From assembly GCA_964059195.1 (NCBI GenBank), contig CAXKWD010000001.1, positions 122,117,392 to 122,181,391 of the forward strand: a stretch of DNA of 64,000 bases. The letters run 5' to 3'. The notes beneath the pieces are model-generated. The model saw nothing but the letters and a program-made list of their open reading frames with translations, did not search any database and had not been told where the DNA came from. The DNA comes from Ectobius pallidus (Eukaryota > Arthropoda > Insecta > Blattodea > Ectobiidae). Positions 56,785 to 64,000 of this stretch are shown piece after piece. The position numbers and the translations under genes were made by a program. The stretch's first letter is position 1. Every line of letters begins with the position of its first letter.

Positions 56785-57030
56785 TCTTTTGACAGGAGCC
56801 ACAGACACCATACTATTGAAAACTGAAGAATTAGAATTAGAATTGGTTTATTTTACCTGGTGGAATTAAGGCCATTAGGCCTTGTCTTCCATTCAACCAG
56901 GATTAATACAAATGAACTTTACAATCTGTGAAAGAATTTGGTGCTTGGTGAAGTTTTATATAGAACTAGCGCTTCATCCATTAAGAAGTTCTCTTGCTAT
57001 ATAAAAGTAACTAATGTTAACGTATAAGTA
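56545..57030. mobile_element. Nested palindromic element with (TA)n cores
   Basis: The outer arms are GCAAGAGAACTTAATGCATG and following (about 56564-56640), mirrored at about 56920-56998 with a few differences. They include the CTTCAC(A/C)AAGCACCAAATT block. An inner pair, TATGGTGCCTGTGG (56638) and CCACAGACACCATA (to about 56812), flanks ATATGGGTATATA repeats (56709-56781). Between the inner and outer right arms is a GGTTTATTTTACCTGGTGGA stretch (about 56844-56863), itself resembling a dispersed repeat. The superfamily is unknown. Confidence 0.65.
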
Positions 57031-57032
57031 AC

Positions 57033-57035
<3 letters not shown>

Positions 57036-57082
<47 letters not shown>
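57036..57082. repeat. (TA)n microsatellite
   Basis: About 23 TA units, just right of the nested palindrome. Confidence 0.97.
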
Positions 57083-57084
<2 letters not shown>

Positions 57085-59825
57085 CTTGATCCATCTCAAC
57101 TGGTTGACTTTCGTGAGTCTCGAACCTTCCAGTTGGATCCAATATATAACTATTTCATTCTCCGGGTTTGACGACAATCATATCGATCCTTCGGGAACTG
57201 CCGTTAGTTTTCAAACCACTGCAGACTCCAAACATAGCATTAATTTCAGATTATTTGGCAAAAATAGAAGAATATTGTCACGTAAGGAATTGGTTGTAAA
57301 TTCGTTCTGTTAACATTCTAGTTTATGCCTATCAAACATCCTCAAGAAGCCGTGGTCTAAAACTCAATTTCTGATGCCAATTAGCTCCATCTGGCACTTT
57401 GTGTTATCAGTTCACCTGATTTTATTTTAAGTGGAAGTTCTAATTATTGTGTGCATAGGGCTCTTTTCTGTTCGTGTTACAGTTCTATTTGTGTTTTCTT
57501 CATTTCATGAAACTTTTTCTGGACTTTCTCAATTTAACTGCAGAGTAAAACCTAATAGGTTCACTTTTCTTTTTTGAAAGGAAGTATGCGATATTTGAGA
57601 TAGGATTCTGAGAAAGACTGCACAAGGTTGCGAAGCAGTGTAGCCAGATGCTGTGTGTTTTGTTCGTGATGGACCATTAGATAATAGTGAACGTGTTTTT
57701 ATGTTACATACAAGACTGTCTGATGCATGCTAGGAGATGTGAGAAGAACCGATTCAGCGACGATATATCAGCAGTCGAGGATGTGCTTTTCTAGCCCACA
57801 AGGCAATAAAATCCATGCTGATATCAATATCTCACTTCTGCATGACTGTTTCTCTTTGCACAAAGATTTTGCTCCATAATGGAGATTGACGAAAACTGAT
57901 ATTTAGTTCCAGGAGATTACTATTTTTCTTTCAACAAGAACTTGCATTAAAGTAAGCATAATTTTTAAAAAACTGATATGAAACACATAACTTCCTCTGC
58001 CCAAATAAAAGTTAAGACTCTTAGTATAATCTATTTTGTATGACATATTCTCTTCATGTATCTTTATTGTAAAAATGAAAAGAAAGTCGTTACCACATCA
58101 CATGGTATCCCCGAAAGATAAATAATCCAAGTAATTTACTTTACCCTAAGCATGGGCTATAACTCACTTCAGATATACTTTAGAATAAGAGGTGTTATTT
58201 CAATGACCAAGAATTCAGTTGTTTCAGCCAGCTTTATTTTTAACCAGGCAAGACTTATTTTCTGCAAACAGTGGGCAGCTTAAAACTACTCCTCAGAGAA
58301 TTTTTTAGAAAAAAAATGTTGAAAATAAACCTTTTAGCTCCTAGTATCAGCACATCATGTACAACATTTAAAGGAAATAGTTACAGCCGTTGTTCTTAAT
58401 GTAAAGTGTTGTCACCAATATTCGTGTCACATCCTCAAAAGGTACTTAACCCAAATAGAAAATTCTGCACTCGTACGGTTTTCCATTCTGAAGATATGCT
58501 GTTCACAGACACATACAAACACAGACATGTTTCTCAAAATAGTACTTTTGGATTCAAAGGCCCTCAAAAGATGTAATCATGTTAAAACATCAACTTCGAA
58601 TTTCGGAGTCGAGCACAATACAGTAGGCTACTTCCTCTACCGGTAGTGCCAATGGTACGTGCCGAGGAAAAAGAACCTATTAGTATGTAAATTTGTGTAC
58701 TGTAGGCCTACTGTATTTATATATATAGGCCTATATGGCATATTTTAACAGTAATAATATTACGTATATATAGCCTATATATAAATTATATTTACTTTAA
58801 GGTTTTATTATGTATAAGCCACAGTTAAGATCTTCAGAGCGGTTATGTGAAAACATGTATAAGAAGATGAATTCTACATAAAATATGCACTGTACGTAGA
58901 GTTTGAACTGTTTATTGTCACTGTCTTCAAGTCACGCTATAGAGGTAGTTAAGTTATATTATTTTAGAAACATTTTCCCAATTAACTTAAGTGACAGTGG
59001 GATTAAGAGAAAATGTAAATGAAGGGAAGCAACTTTAAATACGGCGTACTGTATACAAAACGGTATATTTATAACCTCGTATATACGGTATATTGTAACT
59101 GAAGGCTGATTATCTCCGAAACTGTAAATGATCGACAGATCTGGGCTCCAGTACCCGCTGCAAATCATAGGAACAGAAATAATACTATCAGCTTTCTAAG
59201 AAATATATATATTTTAAAAGTATTAAAGTATTGTGCCTGCGTTGTTTTTAATGTAAGAACTTTCACTGTTCGTCGCACATGAATGCTATATGCAAGAGTA
59301 TGATTCTGTAAGTGGAATGGAGCCAGTCTGAAAACAGGTTGACTGTATAAGGTGAACTAATACATAATCTTAGTATACATTAGAAAATTATAATCTGAAT
59401 AAATCATTAAATCTCACACACAGTAGAAGTGCGTGACAATCATAATTCGATTGTACACCTTGTTGATAAGAACGTGTGTGATAGAGCTCGAGATTCCCAT
59501 TATAATAATCGATATGACTGATAAAATAGCATAACTTTAATAAATAATTATATCATAGATAACGTTTGATAGAGCATGTTTAGAGCTGCTAGGATATTAC
59601 GTCTTTACTAAGGCCAGCGAGTTATGGTCATCAGAAGACGAAAAATGCTTGAAAATATGCTGTAATTTTAAAAATGTTTCGGAATCAATTAAGAATACTC
59701 TATAATTTAAATAGTTTTAATACTTTACGTACCTTTTCTGCCTGAATTACACTATAAGTTACAATAAAGAGTAAAAGTTATATAAATTATATTACAAAAC
59801 TTTTATAAAATACAAGGACAATGCA
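57083..59825. other. No supported gene
   Basis: AT-rich DNA. At 57391-57433, CTGGCACTTTGTGTTATCAG and CACCTGATTTTATT match the 3' end of the Helentron-like family, a detached end. TAGGCCTA occurs at 58703 and 58726. Short frames at 57086-57313 and 58959-59168 have no recognised domain. Confidence 0.45.
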
Positions 59826-59921
59826 ACCAATTTTATTAAGTGCCAGTATGGTACTTTATGAGATTGTGTGGTGGACGAAAAAATGTCTGTCCGTCTGTCT
59901 GTCCGTGTGTCTGTACGCACC

Positions 59922-60685
59922 ATAACTCAAATACGCTTTTTCGGATTTTCATGAAACTTGGAAAACACATTTATAATGTCCATGGGAAGAACCCTATTGA
60001 TATTGAACCAAATCGGTTCACCGGTACCGGAATAATGCCCAATTTAGTGCCTATTTTAATAGATTATGGCACCTTTCTAATAGAAAGGCGCCATAACTCA
60101 AATACGTTGTATCGGATTTCCTTGGAACTTGGTATACGCATTTATGACGTCCATGAGAAGTGCCCTATTGAATTTGAACCTAGTATGTTGACCGGTACCG
60201 GAGTAAAACCCAATTTAGTGTTTAATTTAAAGGCGCAATAACTCAAATACGCTTTATCGGATATTTATGAAACTTCGTATACGCATTTATAATGTCCATG
60301 GAAAGACGTCTATTGATATTCAACCAAATCGGTTGGCCAGTACCGGAATAATGCCCAATTGAATGCCTTTTATGTTAATATATGAGAAGTCGCAATAACT
60401 CAAATATGCTTTATTGGATTTTCCTGAAACTTTGTATACCTATTTATAATGTACATGGGAAGACGTCTACCGATATTGGACCAAATCGGTAGACCGGTAC
60501 CGGACTAAAACCCAATTTAGTGTCTATTTTAAAGACGCGGTAACTCAAATACGCTTTACCGGATTTTTATGAAACTTGGTATACACATTTATAATGTTCA
60601 TGTGAAGACATCTATTGATATTGGATAATATCGGTTGACCTTTTTCGGAGAAATGCTCAATTTAGTGCCTATTTTATGATAATAT
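59922..60685 (+). repeat. Tandem units inside Helentron-like copy
   Basis: Five diverged units (intervals about 171, 145, 157 and 144 bp) share TCAAATACGCTTTA, GGATTTTCATGAAACTTGGT, TTATAATGTCCATGGGAAGA and an ACCGGTACCGG palindrome. Confidence 0.9.
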
Positions 60686-60861
60686 ACGTATTCGAAAGAA
60701 TTTATAAAAGAAAAAAGCAAATCAGTTATCTTGACAACATAGTCAATTGTTTTACTGTGATTTTATAAGATTTTGGAAATTAAAATACAGTTAGCTAAGA
60801 CCAAAAACACTATTGTTTAACATGGACATATTCATGTCCAACTAGACCGTTCAACTGACCC

Positions 60862-61010
60862 AGGTGGCTGATATGGTAACGTCTTGGTCTCACATTCTGA
60901 AGTTCCATGATTCAAATCCCGAAACCGGCCAATTTCACTTTTTTTTGTTGGTATTTTTATGTGAGCGTGCGATTGTCAAGATATCACAAATCTGTACAGT
61001 TCAGCTGATG
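60862..61010 (+). repeat. tRNA-like (SINE-like) segment within copy 3
   Basis: GGTGGCTGATATGGTAACGT (60863-60882) could be an A box. CATGATTCAAATCCCGAAAC (about 60907-60926) contains a B box. The body shares GATTGTCAAGATATCACAAA with copy 1 (about 22492-22511). Copy 2 lacks it, so it may be an insertion. Confidence 0.5.
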
Positions 61011-61208
61011 CTGGAAGATTTTAATCTGATTATAAAAAAAAACTAGACCTTTGTTCTTCCGTAAGCCCTGCTTAATGAATAAATCTGGAGCTTAACTTGG
61101 AAATCAATTAAAAAAAAAAACATATTCTGCATATCATAATTGCAATGATAACTGATTAAACAAAAACATACTGGCACTTTTTTACATCAGTTTAACTGAT
61201 TTTATTAA

Positions 61209-62442
61209 ATTTAAAATTAACGAAATAAAAATAATATCGCGTTCATATTACAGTCAGTTCCTAAAACAACAAATTAGGCTATGTACTGCCAATTGAGGAC
61301 CGTTTTGACGAAACAAATCATGTGCCAAAACATAAATTGTTCAGGAGAAGGTTTCTTTAGTTTTTATTAACATATAGAAGATAGAAACCTTGCATATTGA
61401 GGCTTCAAAATGAATTGGTTATGTTGACTTTTCTTATGTTCTTTTTTCGCCATCTTAAAGATCTCATTTCAAAGCACCTAAAACCATTAAAAAACGAATT
61501 TGGCAAAAAATGGAGATGTTGAGTTTTGTCAAAAGAGTTATTATCATAAAGTCTATTCTCAAGACATTGCTGTAAGTATTTGAATTAACAGAGGTATGCG
61601 CAATATTTAAAATCTGTCAGATTCATGCTGTTAAAGATGTGATAAGTTAAACTAAAGTATGAACATTATTTTAATATCACCCAAATGTGATGCATCATTG
61701 GAAAACTAACAACAATATGCAACAATATGCAAATTAAACCATGAAATTTCTGTTATTTCTTTCAAGTCTTCACTATCACGTACTGGAGTGCATTATTAAA
61801 AATATGATTTTCCATAAAATTCCGGGCCCTTACGATTGTGGGATTGAGTTGATTCTTTGTCTCAACTTCCATTGTATGCGTATAATTCAGCTAGCAGGAA
61901 TTGTGCTTGCCTGGTTGATCGAAAAAGCAAATGATAGTCACAGTAGTAGCCACACAAAGAAAGGAAAAAGTGTGGCGATTAACGTCAGCAGAAGAGGTGA
62001 TGTACCCGTAGAGTTACAATGATATGCGGGCTGATTAGATATGGACTCGGGTCACCTTGTTAACTAAACTAATCACAAACTATGCTGGTTCCCGATACTG
62101 TGCCCGGTATAATTATTTTTATCAGCTTTAAACTTTCCATTTGTTATCGCAAGCCTTGATCTAAGGTTCATGTAGAACATTGTTTCTCAACAGTAAGTAT
62201 GACACGTTATAAAAAACAATAATAATATATACCCTGGCTTATCAGTTTTTTTTATTGTTAAATATTTCCAAAATAATTGTGGGCTATATTTGGTATCTAG
62301 CTATGAAAAGGCCTATTTGTAAAATATACTCACGGTTAAATTATTTCACAATTATTCCCTATATTGATTTGCAACAATAATTAGTATGTATTAAACTTTT
62401 GCCCTAGCATACATTGTACAGTAGGGCTCTCTCTCGTTGGAG
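61209..62442. other. No supported gene
   Basis: AT-rich DNA. The 93-codon frame at 61741-62022 has a hydrophobic start (MKFLLFLSSL) but no recognisable domain; it contains TTCCGGGCCCTTA, a chance or relic match to hAT ends. I would not call a gene. Confidence 0.4.
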
Positions 62443-62446
62443 AAAC

Positions 62447-62476
<30 letters not shown>
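62447..62476. repeat. (AAT)n microsatellite
   Basis: About 10 AAT units. Confidence 0.96.
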
Positions 62477-62477
<1 letters not shown>

Positions 62478-64000
62478 TTTGTAAAATATAACGTTGGTAT
62501 GTCTATCAGGCAAATTACCTGTAAAAAACGTTTAACAGTTAAAATATATCTACTCAATTCAATAATGTGAATTCTGTCAACCGTATTTGTTAATAGCAAG
62601 GAGGATAAGAGAAATGGTTCATGGTCATTTTTAGAAATTATGTCAGTTGCCCTCCTCTCTCAAAAAATTACAGAACTTAATTCGTCTCAGGCTATCTCTA
62701 GGATATTTCAGTCTTAACTTTTATTTCTCTGAGATCCAATATATCCAAACTATCAAAATAAGTATGGAAACACGAATAGCTATTGCATGAAACAATCGTG
62801 AGCTCTTAGTTACTTCATAAGGTATATACTATTAATTATATTATATACTAATTATATATTATATATAATTATATATTATTACACTATGTAATATTATACT
62901 ACGACACAATTCCGACGAAATTATGACCCGTATATATAAACTTTTATTAAATTTACCCCTTTCTGGTGTTCAGCATACCGACTGCCAACAGCTGAGTTTG
63001 CATTCCTGTATGCAGGGTGTAACAAAAAGGTAGGCGAAATCTTCAGGGAAACATTCCTTTCATATAAAGGGTAAAAGTATGTTTTATGAACTTGGGGCCG
63101 AAAATGCTTTATTTCCTTGTTAGAGCTCTTTCTCTATACCCGAACACTCTTAGCAGAATACGCGAAAATAGAACTGTGGAAAACAGAAAATTATATGAAC
63201 TGATGCTCAAAAACAGAACTGTGTATAACAGAGTGATGCATAAGGTTAGAGTTATTTTGAAACATATAATACATTTCTAAATTCTAAATCAATATATAAA
63301 TATTGTACACGAAATAGTTAACAAAATAAGGTTACAAAACGTATAATATAATCTTAAATACTAGGCATGTAAAATGCATGAAATGGCTAACAATATTGAT
63401 TAGAATTCATATTTTAAATAGAAATAATTGGCTATAATTTTACTGGTGTAGAAGCATCTTCCGGGCTGTATAATTTTACTTTTGGAAATACTGTGTTTAA
63501 ATAGGGAATGTGGTATACGATTTATCAAAACATATATGAATGGTTTACGAAATGTACAGTCAATAGATTTTAACAGTAATTAAAGTTCGTTCTTCTCACG
63601 ATAAAATAATGAACAATAATATTGTGTAATTATGTGTGACATTTTGAGTATTCTATCCGCAGATTTCAGGGCTTGGTCTAATATGGAATCTATGTAAATA
63701 TTCTATAAAATTGCTATATCCAGTCAAAAACCGAGTCAGAACAAAATTTGTATGCCCATATTACACTCCACTCTATTATAGACCGTGGGAAAATACAGTT
63801 CTTTTGTCAGAACGCCATTAACGCTGTTCATTTCACTTCCGAACGATATTTTTTTTCATAACTATTTTCACATGTGAGACTAGACATGAATTATTTAAAA
63901 AAATGAAGGTCAGACTTGGCAGGCAACTTTTAAAACATGACGTTCTATTTTACCATAAGATCATAGACATACGTAAGCCTATTAAGTGTAACATTTGCAA
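62477..64000. other. No supported gene; repeat end near 63010
   Basis: ATGCAGGGTGTAACAAAAAG (about 63010-63029) followed by GTAGGC matches in inverted orientation the stretch at about 31409-31440, so it is the end of an unidentified repeat. The (TATA)-rich palindromic stretch 62821-62880 is low complexity. No gene was recognised. Confidence 0.45.

Larger units (their letters stand above)
59826..61208 (+). mobile_element. Helentron/DINE-1-like element, copy 3 (longest)
   Basis: The 5' end TTTTATTAAGTGCCAGTATG is followed by a CTGTCCGTCTGTCTGTCCGT-type run and five tandem units of about 145-170 bp. Units begin near ATAACTCAAATACG at 59922, 60093, 60238, 60395 and 60539, each with a CGGTTGACCGGTACCGGA-type block. 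Next come a unique segment, a tRNA-like segment (about 60860-61010), the inverted subterminal motif CATACTGGCACTTTTTTACA (about 61169-61188) and the perfect hairpin ATCAGTTTAACTGAT (61188-61202) just before TTTATT. The 133-codon frame at 59840-60241 spans the tandem units and is not a gene. Confidence 0.68.

Noticed and set aside
59840..60241. 133-codon frame as a gene
   Set aside because: It spans two diverged tandem units of the Helentron-like element; the protein is internally repetitive for that reason.
61741..62022. Secreted small protein
   Set aside because: A hydrophobic start alone is weak; no domain, no promoter, and the C-terminal half looks random.

Overview
This window looks like repeat-dominated, AT-rich nuclear DNA from an invertebrate. 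I favour an insect with a large genome, perhaps a hemimetabolous one such as a cockroach, but I cannot prove the species. The grounds are Jockey-type LINE proteins, mariner, PIF/Harbinger, hAT, Helitron-like and tRNA-derived SINE relics, many (TAA)n runs, and no bacterial gene layout. I found no convincing host protein-coding gene. Every substantial coding region belongs to a transposable element, and most other short open frames are noise in AT-rich DNA.

Layout. 1-25683 is a patchwork of old repeats. It holds a SINE-like relic (about 840-1070), a mariner relic (about 2100-2460), a terminal-inverted-repeat (TIR) element with a tRNA-like segment inside (2572-3394), and a deep nest of DNA transposons (3961-7511) containing a PIF/Harbinger element (4922-5545) and a hAT MITE with a perfect 8-bp target duplication (5815-6361). 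It also holds a non-autonomous Helitron (11240-11894), SINE pieces (11.9, 14.8 and 15.4 kb), a fold-back palindrome (17432-17622) and the first copy of a Helentron/DINE-1-like family (21706-22641).

25684-30272 is a complete Jockey-clade non-LTR retrotransposon: 5' UTR, ORF1 (nucleic-acid-binding protein with three CCHC knuckles), ORF2 (AP endonuclease plus reverse transcriptase), poly(A) tail and an 11-bp target duplication. Both ORFs are open, so it is young. ORF1 would bind the element RNA; ORF2 would nick the target and reverse-transcribe.

32665-39331 is a Ty3/gypsy-like LTR retrotransposon with two 1,228-bp LTRs that look identical to me and a 4-bp target duplication. Its gag is intact and ends at a textbook -1 frameshift heptamer (TTTAAAC). 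The pol part is gutted: a protease beginning with a non-canonical active site, then a jump to the GPF tail of the integrase. It is therefore a recent non-autonomous insertion that needs enzymes in trans.

39332-64000 is again old repeats: a second copy of the 6.5-kb TIR family (39582-40302), an internally deleted mariner (42842-43264), an AAATAGGC-rich TIR element (43431-44108), a guanine-rich quadruplex candidate (45001-45032), a fold-back element (46591-47086), two more Helentron-like copies (about 50.3-51.2 kb minus, 59.8-61.2 kb plus), SINEs (52.8 and 56.0 kb), a LINE C-terminal relic (54902-55230 minus), a hAT MITE with an 8-bp target duplication (55292-55794) and a nested palindrome around (TA)n (56545-57030). 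A palindromic octamer, TAGGCCTA, recurs at least 26 times across all these regions.
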